A DNA stretch of 64,000 nt from Deltaproteobacteria bacterium (lineage in GTDB: Bacteria > Acidobacteriota > Thermoanaerobaculia > Multivoradales > JAHZIX01): NCBI GenBank assembly GCA_022601195.1, contig JAHZIX010000028.1:62001-126000 (forward strand), in the 5' to 3' direction. This document shows, in pieces, positions 26,887 to 35,757 of the stretch. Below the pieces are notes generated by a model that was given only the letters and a program-made list of their open reading frames with translations, was not told the origin of the DNA and ran no database searches. Position 1 is the stretch's first letter, and each line of letters opens with the position of its first letter. Position numbers and translations under genes: made by a program.

Positions 26887-27063
26887 CCTTTCCGGCACGC
26901 TGGTCTCCTACTGCACACGGGCCTTCTGCTACGGAGGCGTATCTATCAGGATCTCAGGCGTAAGAAAGGGATTTTGCTCTGCCTGTGAGGCTGCTGAATA
27001 TTCGCAGACATTCCGCACCTTCGGGTGCCGACGGCCTTGACTGCCCTGCCCGGCCTTCCGTCT

Positions 27064-27831
27064 TTATCCCCGCGCACCTTGCAGATAAGCGGCTGCGATC
27101 TCGTTGGATGGGGCGGCGAATACTTGGGCTGCAGCCCCCTGTTCGATCACATTTCCGCTACCGTTCTCCATCCAAAAGACGGCCAATCGGTCGGCCAACC
27201 GGCGAGCTTGAGCCAGGTTGTGAGTGACGATGACGATGGTGTAGCGGCCCCGTAGCTGAGAGATGAGATCTTCCACCACGCCGGAAGAGATGGGGTCGAG
27301 GGCGCTGCAGGGTTCGTCCAGTAGGAGTACTTCAGGTTCCAGCGCTAGGGCCCGGGCGATACATAAGCGTTGTTGTTACCCTCCGGAGAGTTTGAGGGCA
27401 GAGGTGTCGAGTCGATGGGCGACCTCGTCCCAGAGTCCCACTTGCCGGAGCACCTGCTCGGTCGTCTCCGCAAGCCTACGGCGATCCTTCTCACCGTGTT
27501 CGCGAAGAGCCAGCTCGACGTTACGCCGGATGGACAGGGGGAATGGGTTGGGTTTCTGAAAGATCATTCCCACTCGTAGGCGAAGATCCTGAGGCGGGTG
27601 GCCATTGGCGTGGATGTCGACTTCATCCAGAAAGGCTTGCCCACTCACCCGAGCCGCTGGGATGAGGTCTGTCATGCGGTTGAGAGACCAGAGGAAGCTC
27701 GACTTGCCACAGCCGGAAGGGCCGACAATGGCGGTGATCTCTCCTCGAGGTATCTCTAGGGTCACGGGGCCGACCGCTTTCTGGCCGTCATAGCTTATTG
27801 AGAGATTTTCGACCCGAATCATGGGGACCAC
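27064..27831 (-). pseudogene. pstB: Phosphate ABC transporter ATPase PstB, interrupted by TAA
   Basis: The reading frame has the full PstB length (about 255 codons). The first part carries Walker A GPSGCGKSS and the Q-loop IFQKPNPFP, then KLSGG. At 27376-27378 the next codon is TAA where the family has CAA or CAG (LSGGQQQR). The same frame resumes at once with QQRLCIARALA, Walker B VLLLDEP, the H-loop VTHN and the terminal AYLQGARG. A single C-to-T change in one codon explains it. The product would be truncated at residue 151 and inactive unless the stop is read through or is a sequence error. It overlaps pstA by 13 bp. Confidence 0.9.
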
Positions 27832-28673
27832 CTTCCCGGCGACCGACGGCCCCCTATGGCCATGGCGCTGACATTGAGGAGAAGAACCAGGGCGATGAGC
27901 ACCACGGCGGTCGAGCTGGCTCGGTCGTCCGCCCCGGGTATGTTCATCGCTAGGTCATAGATGTGAATCGACAGGACTCGGCCCGAGTCCAGAAGGCTCT
28001 CGGGCCAGCGGGTGACATAACCGGAAGTGAACAGCAGGGCAGCAGTTTCTGCCAGAGCCCGTCCCATTCCCAGGACGAAACCGGCCGCCAGTCCTGGAGC
28101 CGCGGCGGGTAGGAGTAGCGACTTGAAGGTCGTCACCCGGCTTAGCCCAACAGCTGCAGCCCCCTGGCGCACTTCGTCCGGCACAGCGGTGAGGGCCTGC
28201 TCCGTGGTTCGAATCAAGATGGGTAGCACCATGCACGCGAGGGTCAGTCCTCCAGAGAGAAGGGAGAATCCCATCCCCAAGATCTGGCTGAAAAAGGCGT
28301 TGCCGAATAACCCAAAGACGATGGAGGGCACCGCTGCCAGGATGTCCAAGCTGGCCCTGACGGCTCGCCCGAACCCCCTGCGGCCCAACGAGAACTCCGA
28401 TAGCAAGACAGCAGCTCCCAGGGCAACGGGTACCGCAGCAGCCATGCAAACACCGAGCACCAACAGAGTCGATAGGAGAACCGGTCCCAGCCCTCCAGCG
28501 CGCCCGGCCTCTCGAGGCTCGTCGACGAGAAATTCCACCGAGAGCCCAGAAAGGCCTCGCGAGAAGATATCGCCGAGGATCCACAACAGAGTCGCGACCA
28601 CCAGGGCTGCAGCCAACCACAACAGGAGAGCCACCCAACGATCGGTCCCGTTGCGCTTTCGGAGCTTATTCAT
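27819..28673 (-). CDS. pstA: Phosphate ABC transporter permease PstA
   Basis: A 284-residue inner-membrane permease with about six helices. The first is VALLLWLAAALVVATLLWIL. The binding-protein-dependent transport loop with PDEVRQGAAAVGLSRVTTF contacts the ATPase. It works with PstC as the channel for high-affinity phosphate import. It overlaps pstC by 8 bp and pstB by 13 bp, so translation is coupled through the cluster. Confidence 0.93.
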   Translation of the reverse strand: MNKLRKRNGTDRWVALLLWLAAALVVATLLWILGDIFSRGLSGLSVEFLVDEPREAGRAGGLGPVLLSTLLVLGVCMAAAVPVALGAAVLLSEFSLGRRGFGRAVRASLDILAAVPSIVFGLFGNAFFSQILGMGFSLLSGGLTLACMVLPILIRTTEQALTAVPDEVRQGAAAVGLSRVTTFKSLLLPAAAPGLAAGFVLGMGRALAETAALLFTSGYVTRWPESLLDSGRVLSIHIYDLAMNIPGADDRASSTAVVLIALVLLLNVSAMAIGGRRSPGRWSP

Positions 28674-29565
28674 AGGGCAGGCTTCTGTTCCGCCATTGGG
28701 ACCAGATCACCAGGGAGCTGACTCCCAACATGAGCATCAAGCCACTAGCAAAAAGGGCAGAACGGTGGCTGCTGGTGGCGTAGCCCATTTCCAAAGCGAT
28801 GTTGGCGGTGAGAGTCCGAACCGGATCGAGGAGATTCTTGGGAAAGGCCGCAACGTTGCCGGCGACCATCAACACCGCCATGGTCTCTCCGATGGCCCGG
28901 CCTGCTGCCAGGATGAATCCTGCCACGATGCCGCGTCGGGCCGCGGGCAAGGCCAGGTTCCAGACCATGGACCAACGGCCGAGTCCCAAGGCTGCTGCGC
29001 CCTGGAGAACTGCTGCTGGCACTGCCGCCAAAGCCGCCCCCGCCGTCAGAGCAACGGTGGGGAGGATCATCAGAGCGAGAATGAGCATCGCTGCCAACAG
29101 ACTCTGCCCTGAGCCGCCCAAGTTAGACAGCAAGGGGGCCAGACAGACCAGGCCCCAAAGTCCGAAGACCACCGACGGGATTCCCGCCAGTAATTCGACT
29201 AGCCGGCGAAAGACCCAGGCGAGTGGTGGGGGAGCGTAGAAAGACGAGAACACTGCGCTAGCCAAGCCGAGGGGGACGGCCAGGATCACAGCTCCTAGGG
29301 TCACCAGCAGGCTACCGGCAGCCATGGGTAGAAGATTGAGCTCCCCGGCTGAAGGGAACCAACCCGGATCGGTAAAGAAACGAATCCCGTGAGTCTCTCG
29401 AAGGGCCGGCCAGGACTCCCAAAGGAGAAAGAGAACCACCAAGAGCAGGACAGACGCCGCCAGGACCGAGGCCAGCACCACGGCCCCGGAGAAAGCGAGA
29501 TCAATCTTGGATCGGAACGAAGAAGTGGGCTTCGACAAGGTCGTGAACGCTCTCGGATCGGGCAA
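28666..29565 (-). CDS. pstC: Phosphate ABC transporter permease PstC
   Basis: A 299-residue permease with about six to seven helices and the coupling loop VLQGAAALGLGRWSMVWN. The segment ETHGIRFFTDPGWFP is typical of PstC. The open frame starts at TTG 29565, overlapping the end of pstS by 65 bp. A second TTG at 29538 is another candidate, and the true start within this overlap is uncertain. Confidence 0.92.
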   Translation of the reverse strand: MPDPRAFTTLSKPTSSFRSKIDLAFSGAVVLASVLAASVLLLVVLFLLWESWPALRETHGIRFFTDPGWFPSAGELNLLPMAAGSLLVTLGAVILAVPLGLASAVFSSFYAPPPLAWVFRRLVELLAGIPSVVFGLWGLVCLAPLLSNLGGSGQSLLAAMLILALMILPTVALTAGAALAAVPAAVLQGAAALGLGRWSMVWNLALPAARRGIVAGFILAAGRAIGETMAVLMVAGNVAAFPKNLLDPVRTLTANIALEMGYATSSHRSALFASGLMLMLGVSSLVIWSQWRNRSLPYE

Positions 29566-30343
29566 ATTTGAGAAAGGCTGTCGAGAGACCGCTTGGCTTT
29601 TCCCGAGTGATCAAGTTGAGTGCTCTAGCCATGGGAAACGACCCGGCAGCTACATTGGCGGAGGTCGCCTCGATCCCGCCGAGTCCAAGAAGCCTGATCG
29701 GCACCCCCGTAGCTGCATCGGCCTCGGCTGTACCGATGGATACGTATCCAATGGCGTTACGGTTGCCAGCCACCGTCTTGACCCCTTGCTCATTGTCTCC
29801 AATGACGACGCTAGGCTGGACTTCTCGGCCGTCCAGACCGAGATAGCCAAGAAACACCTCCAAGGTGGCGCGCCCTTCCGCCTTGTGGACCACGGTAATG
29901 GGAGCATCGTCGCCTCCTAGATCCTTCCAGTTGGTGATCGTGCCGGTGTAGATGGCCACCACCTGCTGATCCGAAAGCTCTCGCACCGGGTTGTCTCGGT
30001 GAACGATCAACGAAACTCCATCTCGGGCGATGGCGAAGGAGAGCAGGTCTTGCTCGTCGGCCGCCAGAGCCCGGCTAGCCATACCGATGTCCGCGGTGCC
30101 GTTTCGGGTGTCGGCGATGCCCCGGCTCGACCCTCCGGTCTGAACGTCGACTCTCACATGAGGATTCTCGGCCTCGAAACGTTGGCCGATCTCCAGGGCC
30201 AGCGGTGCGATGGTGCTGGAGCCGGTGAGAACTAATTTGCCGGTGAGTCCCTCTATCGCCAAATCTCGGCTCTCCGGGGAGGAACATCCCAGTCCCACCA
30301 GGATTGCGGTCAACAGAACGACGGTTAGGGCTCTAGGAAGCAT
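29501..30343 (-). CDS. pstS: Phosphate-binding lipoprotein PstS
   Basis: A 280-residue solute-binding protein. The signal peptide ends in a lipobox (LVGLGCSS). Phosphate-pocket segments LTGSSTIAPLA, TGGSSRGIADTRNGTADIG and RDGVSLIVH are intact, followed by VVAIYTGTITNWKDLGG. It delivers phosphate to PstCA at the outer face of the inner membrane. It is the first transport gene after the ArsR-type regulator, 56 bp away. No phoU follows the cluster. Confidence 0.94.
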   Translation of the reverse strand: MLPRALTVVLLTAILVGLGCSSPESRDLAIEGLTGKLVLTGSSTIAPLALEIGQRFEAENPHVRVDVQTGGSSRGIADTRNGTADIGMASRALAADEQDLLSFAIARDGVSLIVHRDNPVRELSDQQVVAIYTGTITNWKDLGGDDAPITVVHKAEGRATLEVFLGYLGLDGREVQPSVVIGDNEQGVKTVAGNRNAIGYVSIGTAEADAATGVPIRLLGLGGIEATSANVAAGSFPMARALNLITREKPSGLSTAFLKFARSESVHDLVEAHFFVPIQD

Positions 30344-30399
30344 CTTTTTTGGCTTTCTCGTTGGGAGGTTTCGGAGGGATTTCTAGTTACGTGGGCGGT

Positions 30400-30750
30400 T
30401 CAGGAGTCGAAGGACAGCGAGCAGCAACCCAAATGAATGGCTTCTTGTCCTGCCTTCACCCGCACGCCGGGAGCCAAGCGGTAGAGCACCGCTTTGCCAT
30501 CCCTCTCCCCGATCACCAAACCGGCTTCTCGAAGAACTCGAAGGTGATGAGAGAGAAGGCTTTGGTCTATGGCTAGACTTTCGTTGAGCTCACCAACGTG
30601 TTTGGCGCCGGTAAAAAGCAAACGAACGACCTCGAGGCGGGTTCGATCTGCGAGAACCCGAAGCCGCTCAGCACAATCGGAGGACTCGTCGTTGGTCTGC
30701 CGGCTGGCTTCAGGTGATTCAGGAGGGGCGGCTTCCTTGGGGGGCGTCAT
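30400..30750 (-). CDS. ArsR/SmtB-family repressor with C-terminal Cys pair
   Basis: A 116-residue winged-helix regulator. The DNA-binding helix is DQSLLSHHLRVLREAGLV, followed by the wing ERDGKAVLYRL. C26 lies in the N-terminal region, and the protein ends HLGCCSLSFDS with C109-C110. Vicinal C-terminal cysteines bind As(III) in the ArsR of Acidithiobacillus ferrooxidans, so arsenite sensing is plausible here; this is inference. It is the first gene of the pst cluster and probably represses it from the palindrome 31 bp upstream. Arsenate enters through phosphate transporters, which makes the pairing sensible. Confidence 0.9.
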   Translation of the reverse strand: MTPPKEAAPPESPEASRQTNDESSDCAERLRVLADRTRLEVVRLLFTGAKHVGELNESLAIDQSLLSHHLRVLREAGLVIGERDGKAVLYRLAPGVRVKAGQEAIHLGCCSLSFDS

Positions 30751-30780
30751 TGGGTTGCTACCTTCATGAAATCAAGCCTA

Positions 30781-30794
30781 CGTTCATATGAATG
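30781..30794. promoter_or_regulatory. Candidate ArsR operator upstream of the arsR-pst cluster
   Basis: CGTTCATATGAATG contains the perfect palindrome TTCATATGAA and is AT-rich against a GC-rich background. It sits 31-44 bp upstream of the regulator ATG. An overlapping TGAAT-TCTC-ATTCA dyad extends it. On the minus strand a TTGAAT (-35-like) lies 17 bp before TAGGCT, with the palindrome in the spacer. Confidence 0.55.
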
Positions 30795-31043
30795 AGAATT
30801 CAAGTCTTGGCGGACTGGCAAATGCTCCGGAATCTCCTCGATGGCTCTCTCAGGGGTTCGAGGGCATCCCGGCATCGACTCGCATCGAAGGGTGGGGGCC
30901 TCTCCAATCGTGGTGTCTGGATGCGGGTTCTCGTAGAGACGTAAAAACGGATGGGTTGCTGACCATTGGCGCTTGGTAGCGTTGAGCTGCCCTGATAGAG
31001 AGAGCGGAAAGCTGGAAACCACCCAAATTGGGAGAAGAAAGCA

Positions 31044-31994
31044 ATGATTCGAAGCTTGATGGTGTTTGGTCTTCTCAGCTGCGCCCTCGCAGCATCAGCC
31101 TCGGAAGTGGTGACGGTTCCGCCGTGGGAGTTCCACAGCAGTTTTTGGATGAGCCTTCACCAGAGATTGATCGAGGACGCCTCTCGTTCCACTCCCCGGG
31201 TGTTGACCGGGCTATCGTCAGAGGAAGAGGCGGTGTGGAACGAAGCGGTGGATGCCTACCGAACTGCCGGTGGATCTGACAATATGACCTTCTCCAGACC
31301 GATGCTCATCACGACCGATGCTCTTTCCCAAGTGGCCGACGATGCGGCCGAGCCGCTCATTGACGCGCCCCTTCAGGACGCGCTCACCAAAGCCGCTTCT
31401 ACCTACCGGAAACATTGGTGGGTTGCCGATGATCGTGCCAACCGCTTTTTCATCGGCTATGCAGCAGCCATGCTTCGGGATGCCGGAGAGATTCTCGTGG
31501 AGCAGCACGAGAAGGTCTACCGCACCGCTTGGCCGGAGCGTATTCGCGCCTACATCACGCCTGCCGCCGGGCGGTTTGGTGCCTACACGATGCATGGACG
31601 CTCCGGCGGCATTATCACGACGATGTCGAGCCACGACGAGGGGTATCGTGGCTTGCGGGCCCTCGAGATGCTCCTCCACGAAGGCTCCCACGCCGTCGTC
31701 AGTCGCAACGGCGGTACCGTCACGGATGCCATCGAAGCCGCGGCGGAGAAGCACGGCGTACCCGTACCTCGTGACCTGTGGCACGCGGTTCTCTTCGCTA
31801 CTTCTAGTGAGCTCACCAGGAAAGCCCTCGCGGAACGTGGCGTGTCGGACTTTGTTCCCTCTTCAGAAGATCTCTTAACCCGAGCCTGGCCGACCTATCG
31901 GGAGCCGGTAGAAAGCTTCTGGATTCCCTACCTCCATGGCGAAGGTACCCTCGAGGAGGCTATCGACAAGATTGTCCTTGCGGTTCCGCAATGA
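31044..31994 (+). CDS. Putative secreted HEXXH metallopeptidase-like protein
   Basis: A 316-residue protein with a signal peptide (MVFGLLSCALAASAS). The stretch EMLLHEGSHAVV carries HEXXH (H212, E213, H216) within a predicted helix, the zinc-ligand motif of gluzincin-type peptidases. A third ligand could be a glutamate in LWHAVLFATSSELTRKAL (about 30 residues on) but cannot be fixed. The N-terminal half (FHSSFWMSLHQRLIED) is helical. I do not recognise a named family. GGGAGAAG precedes ATG 31044. Confidence 0.75.
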   Translation: MIRSLMVFGLLSCALAASASEVVTVPPWEFHSSFWMSLHQRLIEDASRSTPRVLTGLSSEEEAVWNEAVDAYRTAGGSDNMTFSRPMLITTDALSQVADDAAEPLIDAPLQDALTKAASTYRKHWWVADDRANRFFIGYAAAMLRDAGEILVEQHEKVYRTAWPERIRAYITPAAGRFGAYTMHGRSGGIITTMSSHDEGYRGLRALEMLLHEGSHAVVSRNGGTVTDAIEAAAEKHGVPVPRDLWHAVLFATSSELTRKALAERGVSDFVPSSEDLLTRAWPTYREPVESFWIPYLHGEGTLEEAIDKIVLAVPQ

Positions 31995-32043
31995 GGAAGT
32001 CACCGCTATTAGGCTGCTTCCGCCCAGAACAGGGTGCCGAGGC

Positions 32044-32301
32044 TTATTCCACCAGCTCCAGCTCTTCTTGAACGAATTCCGCCAGCCAGATAGGAACCCC
32101 TTTGTCATCACAATTCTCGACGACGAATTTCATGGGTAGGTCTGAAGCCTCGAGGGTGTGAATGAGGGTGCCAGTGTCGCCGACCGCTGGGCTGCGTTGA
32201 TTGAAGCCGCAGAAATCGTAATCAGCTGCGGCGCCGATGAGTCGAACGACTCGGACCGTGCTGTACATTTGCGATAGGAGTATGGATTCTCTGTCCTTCA
32301 T
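32044..32301 (-). CDS. Small protein, DUF4926-like
   Basis: About 85 residues from ATG 32301 (MKDRESILL), or 74 from an internal ATG (MYSTVRV). The pattern VGDTGTLIHTLEASDLPMKF, then a strand with FVQEELELVE, resembles the small SH3-like DUF4926 proteins with a GxxGTIV core. The open frame continues upstream to 32550, but that part antisense-overlaps the next gene's end and is low-complexity, so it was excluded. Function is unknown; some relatives are encoded near toxin genes. Confidence 0.55.
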   Translation of the reverse strand: MKDRESILLSQMYSTVRVVRLIGAAADYDFCGFNQRSPAVGDTGTLIHTLEASDLPMKFVVENCDDKGVPIWLAEFVQEELELVE

Positions 32302-32459
32302 GGGTGAAAACGAGAATAGCGCAAAGGAGTTGTGGCTCAGAAGACTTTTGCCGGCGCTGAGATGTTTTTGCCGTGCTTGGTAAGGGCGACAAGGTAGAAA
32401 GGGGAAAAGAGATTTCGCCCCGGCTCCAGAGATTTCCAGAGCCGAGGCGGCGGATTTTT

Positions 32460-32837
32460 CTACGAGGTGCAGGTGCTGGCGTCGGCGGGGTTGTTGGTGA
32501 ACTCGTAGGTGCAGGTGGAGTGTTTCTGCTGGAGGTCGCTGGCGATGCACTTATAACCATATCCAGTGGGCGGTGTCACGGTGACGACGGTGTCTCCTGT
32601 CGTCATGGGTTTGTTGTAAGAGATGGTGTAGATGCCGCCGGTGTCGGCGACCATGTATTGAACCGTCGCCACTGGACCGTAGTTCTTGGCATCTTCCGCG
32701 CTGATGGTACCGCTGGAGGCGTTGTAAATCGGGTTGGTACAGACCGGGTCGGTGCCGTGGGTACGGTCGATGTTGCCGAGGGTCAAGGTGCTTGCGGTAT
32801 TGTTGTTGATGGTGATGATGATGCTGCGTCGGCTCAT
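32460..32837 (-). CDS. Small cysteine-containing beta protein of unknown function
   Basis: A 125-residue protein starting MSRRSIIITINNNTA, with no signal peptide. It is dominated by Thr/Ser/Asn-rich alternating strands (IIITINNNTASTLTLG, TVVTVTPPTGYGY). Cysteines at about 33, 97, 108 and 123 could form disulfides. The opening is reminiscent of aegerolysin-like or similar beta-sandwich proteins, but the match is weak and I do not assign a family. A strong AAGGAGAG ribosome site precedes ATG 32837, suggesting real expression. Confidence 0.65.
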   Translation of the reverse strand: MSRRSIIITINNNTASTLTLGNIDRTHGTDPVCTNPIYNASSGTISAEDAKNYGPVATVQYMVADTGGIYTISYNKPMTTGDTVVTVTPPTGYGYKCIASDLQQKHSTCTYEFTNNPADASTCTS

Positions 32838-33245
32838 GATTCTCTCCTTGTTGGTTTCTGGGCGTCGCAGTGGTGGTCAGCCCAGACTGCTGTTCTCGCT
32901 TGCTCTGGCAAGCTGTGATTCCCGCCCCACCGACAATCGATCGGTGGTGGTTCAGGTGTGTGAATGATTGGGTAGTGGGGCGTCTACGCGAGCTATCGCA
33001 CTTCTTTGGGAAAATATGGATGAAGCGACCTGCCTTGCTCCCTAGAGCCTTTTCTCTTCTCCCATCTCAGGATGACCCGAGGCCGTGATGGGATTTCAAA
33101 GAGGACACCGGATTTAATTCGATCGCGCTTTTTTGATTCAAGGTGTGACAGTTCAGGGACTCATCCCACTCTCCCGGTACAGCAAAACATCTGGCCCAGC
33201 TTCTTTCTCGGATGGAGCGGTGCCTTAGCTAGGGAGGAAAAGAAG
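32838..33245. other. Intergenic region with a 7-bp hairpin
   Basis: About 400 bp between a divergent pair of genes. It holds a perfect inverted repeat CCACCGA-CAATCGA-TCGGTGG at 32927-32947 with no T-tract on either strand. This could be an operator. The frame of the downstream gene is open back to 33072, but that extension lacks a good start. No other gene is seen. Confidence 0.5.
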
Positions 33246-35546
33246 ATGAGTTCACCTATCGGGTTAGTGAAGAAGGCCGTAGCTTTGTTGGCACTTGCGG
33301 TGGTCGCATTGTGGGTGTCGCCCCAGCCATTCTTTGCAGAGGGAGGGCTGCCTTTCGAGGTGCCGGTTCCAACCCCAGAGAATGTCATTCAAAAGCGGCA
33401 CACGGAGTTCTTTCAGCCGCGCAAGGTTTATGATTTTCAGCAGGATGCAGTCATCGCTCGGGACGTCCCTCCGGGACTGTCTTACAAACTCTTCAGCGCC
33501 GTCGGGTTCAATCTGGCCAATTCGATGATGACCATCGGGCCCAATGGGGGCGTGGTGATCGTCGACACCTTGGGAGATACCTCTTCGGCCTCCGAGGTGG
33601 CGAAGCTCTTTCTGGAGGCCTATCGGAAGGCGATGCCGGATCACTCCCAGTCCGGAAAGCCCTTGGAAAAGCTACCTATCGAAGCGATTATCTATACCCA
33701 CAACCATATCGATCACACCGGTGGAGTTCAGGGATTTCTGCAGAGTGCCGATCGCCCTGTCTGTCCTCCGGAGTCGGAGAGCAAGCGCGGTCGGGATGGC
33801 TCCTATATTGGCCGTGGAGATTGCGTCGAGGTGATCTGTCAGAAGAAGGTGATCGACGCGGTGATCAATACTGCGACCGTGGCCGGGCAGATGATCAATA
33901 CTCGTTCCGCCTACATGTACGGGAGCCTGTTCTCCGACCCAGATCACCGCGATGGGAAACCCTTCAATAACAATGGTATTGGTCCCTTTATCAAGGAGGG
34001 GGATTCTTCTTTCCAGATGCCGTCACGGACTTTCTCGGACCAGCTTCTATTGAGCGTTGCGGGCCTCGACATGCAATTGATCTACGTGCCCAGCGAGACC
34101 GATGACGAGCTGGCGATTTTTCTTCCCGATCAGCGGAATCGCCAACTTCCCTTCACCTCCGATTCCGGCGGAGGGGTCGCCGCTGAGGAGGATTCCTGGG
34201 GAGGACCGGGGCTTCTGTTCTCCGCTGAAGTGCTCCAAGGGCCTGCGTTTCCCAACCTCTACAGTCTTCGCGGCACCAGCTACCGCAATCCTGCCAATTG
34301 GTTTCGCAGTGTCGACCGACTGCTCCAGTTCGACAGTTGGTGCATGGTGCCGAGCCATGGGCCGCCCTTGTGCGGCAAGGAAAACATCGAGACTCTACTG
34401 GTCAACTTTCGCGACGCTGTACAGTTTACCCACGACCAGGCCGTGCGGTATTTCAACTTGGGTTATGTACCCGACCAGTTGGCGGAGTTGATCCGACTGC
34501 CCCGTTATATTCTCGACGGCCTGACCGCCCTTTCTCCGCCGGTGGAGAAGGCCGACCCCAAAGACTATTTGCGCCCTTTGTATGGCTCGGTCTCTCAGGC
34601 AGTCCGAGAGATCTACTTCGGCTATCTAGGTTGGTTCGATGGGGACCCGATGAACCTTCATCCGAACCCTCCGCAGGATCTGGCAGCTCGGCGGGTGGAA
34701 GTCATGGGGGGAGCAGCGGCCGTGTTGTCAGCTGCTGACCAGGCCCTAGAGAACTGCTCGGGAGCCACGGACGCTCAGTATGCCTCCTGCCAGTGCTTCT
34801 GGAGCGCCAGCACCGAATGCCCAGCGGCTGCCAGTTGTCAGTGGGCAGCGGATTGTCAATGGGCGGCGGAGCTCTCCAACGAAGTGATTACCGCTTATCA
34901 GGGGGTAGCAAAAGAAGAGAAGGCCTTCTGGCGAGCTCGAAAGACCAAGGCGAAGGCTTTCCTGAAGCTGGCTCCCTTGGCGACGGATCCCAATTGGTCC
35001 AATTGGTACATCACCTCCGCCATGGAACTGCAAGAGCCGCTCTTTGCCCAGCTTCCGGGCGCCACGGGAGGCCTAGTTTCCCCTGGCATTGTCGCCCATC
35101 TACCACCGGGAGCTTGGGTCAATTCCTGGACGATGCGACTACAAGCCGAGAGGACTGCTGCTGCAGGGATCGAAAGCTCGCTAGGCTTTCTATTTCCAGG
35201 CGAACCGGGCATTCCGACTCAGGCCTACGGGATCCAGATTCGCCGGGCGGTGGCTCAATTTTCTACTTTCGAAGAGGCGCCGGGGGAGGAGGAGTGGAGT
35301 CGCTTCGATGCTGCTATCGAGGTCACCCGTGAAGCTTTTTCGGACCTTCTCGCTGCCGAGAGTCAGTCCATCGCCCAGCAGGACCCTTCGATTTTCGATA
35401 CCGCCCTTCAGAAGGCCTTGGCTGAGGGTGGCGTTGGAGTCCTTCGAGGAACGGCAGCTCAAGTGAGTGAGTTCTTCACTCACTTCGACCGCCGACCTAC
35501 CAAGATGGTACCCGTCACCATTCACCCGAACCTCCCGGCGCGGTAG
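33246..35546 (+). CDS. Alkylsulfatase-like metallo-beta-lactamase-fold enzyme
   Basis: A 766-residue secreted protein: signal helix at about 10-30 (VALLALAVVALWVSPQPFFA), then a metallo-beta-lactamase domain. Zinc motif THNHIDHTGG gives H152, H154, D156 and H157. Later SAEVLQGP, SETDDELAIFLP and SHGPPLCG correspond to the second metal-site regions of SdsA1-type alkyl sulfatases. It probably hydrolyses sulfate esters of alkyl chains. It departs from the family in a Cys-rich segment near 500-530 (CSGATDAQYASCQC, then CQWAADCQWAA). ATG 33246 follows GGGAGGAAAAGAAG and is preferred over the open frame from 33072. Confidence 0.85.
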   Translation: MSSPIGLVKKAVALLALAVVALWVSPQPFFAEGGLPFEVPVPTPENVIQKRHTEFFQPRKVYDFQQDAVIARDVPPGLSYKLFSAVGFNLANSMMTIGPNGGVVIVDTLGDTSSASEVAKLFLEAYRKAMPDHSQSGKPLEKLPIEAIIYTHNHIDHTGGVQGFLQSADRPVCPPESESKRGRDGSYIGRGDCVEVICQKKVIDAVINTATVAGQMINTRSAYMYGSLFSDPDHRDGKPFNNNGIGPFIKEGDSSFQMPSRTFSDQLLLSVAGLDMQLIYVPSETDDELAIFLPDQRNRQLPFTSDSGGGVAAEEDSWGGPGLLFSAEVLQGPAFPNLYSLRGTSYRNPANWFRSVDRLLQFDSWCMVPSHGPPLCGKENIETLLVNFRDAVQFTHDQAVRYFNLGYVPDQLAELIRLPRYILDGLTALSPPVEKADPKDYLRPLYGSVSQAVREIYFGYLGWFDGDPMNLHPNPPQDLAARRVEVMGGAAAVLSAADQALENCSGATDAQYASCQCFWSASTECPAAASCQWAADCQWAAELSNEVITAYQGVAKEEKAFWRARKTKAKAFLKLAPLATDPNWSNWYITSAMELQEPLFAQLPGATGGLVSPGIVAHLPPGAWVNSWTMRLQAERTAAAGIESSLGFLFPGEPGIPTQAYGIQIRRAVAQFSTFEEAPGEEEWSRFDAAIEVTREAFSDLLAAESQSIAQQDPSIFDTALQKALAEGGVGVLRGTAAQVSEFFTHFDRRPTKMVPVTIHPNLPAR
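34836..34871. repeat. 2 x 18-bp in-frame repeat in the alkylsulfatase gene
   Basis: TGTCAGTGGGCAGCGGAT and TGTCAATGGGCGGCGGAG are adjacent diverged copies encoding CQWAAD and CQWAAE. Confidence 0.7.
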
Positions 35547-35757
35547 CTCTCATCGAGCTGAAAGCCTCTCGAGGCCGGAACCGCCTTGGGGGGCAGCTGT
35601 CTGATTTCGAGCTCCTTTTTTCGCGACAGGAAACAAATTCGTTCCATCGCACACATCAGAGTAAAACCAAGTACCTGCTCCGTCGAAGAATGATGGCTCG
35701 ATCAGATTGATCCCTTTGATCTTTCAAGGTGATCGGCCCACGAGGAAAGGAAGAATC

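Noticed and set aside
27376-27378. TAA in pstB as a selenocysteine- or pyrrolysine-like recoding site
   Set aside because: The codon is TAA, not TGA or TAG, and the expected residue is glutamine, so ordinary mutation or sequence error is simpler.
28027-29112. Open frame of 361 codons on the plus strand
   Set aside because: Antisense to pstA and pstC; composition is Arg/Ala/Pro-rich as expected for a GC-rich shadow frame.
33072-33245. Upstream extension of the alkylsulfatase frame
   Set aside because: The segment has no signal-like or conserved content, and ATG 33246 has a near-perfect ribosome site followed by a signal peptide.
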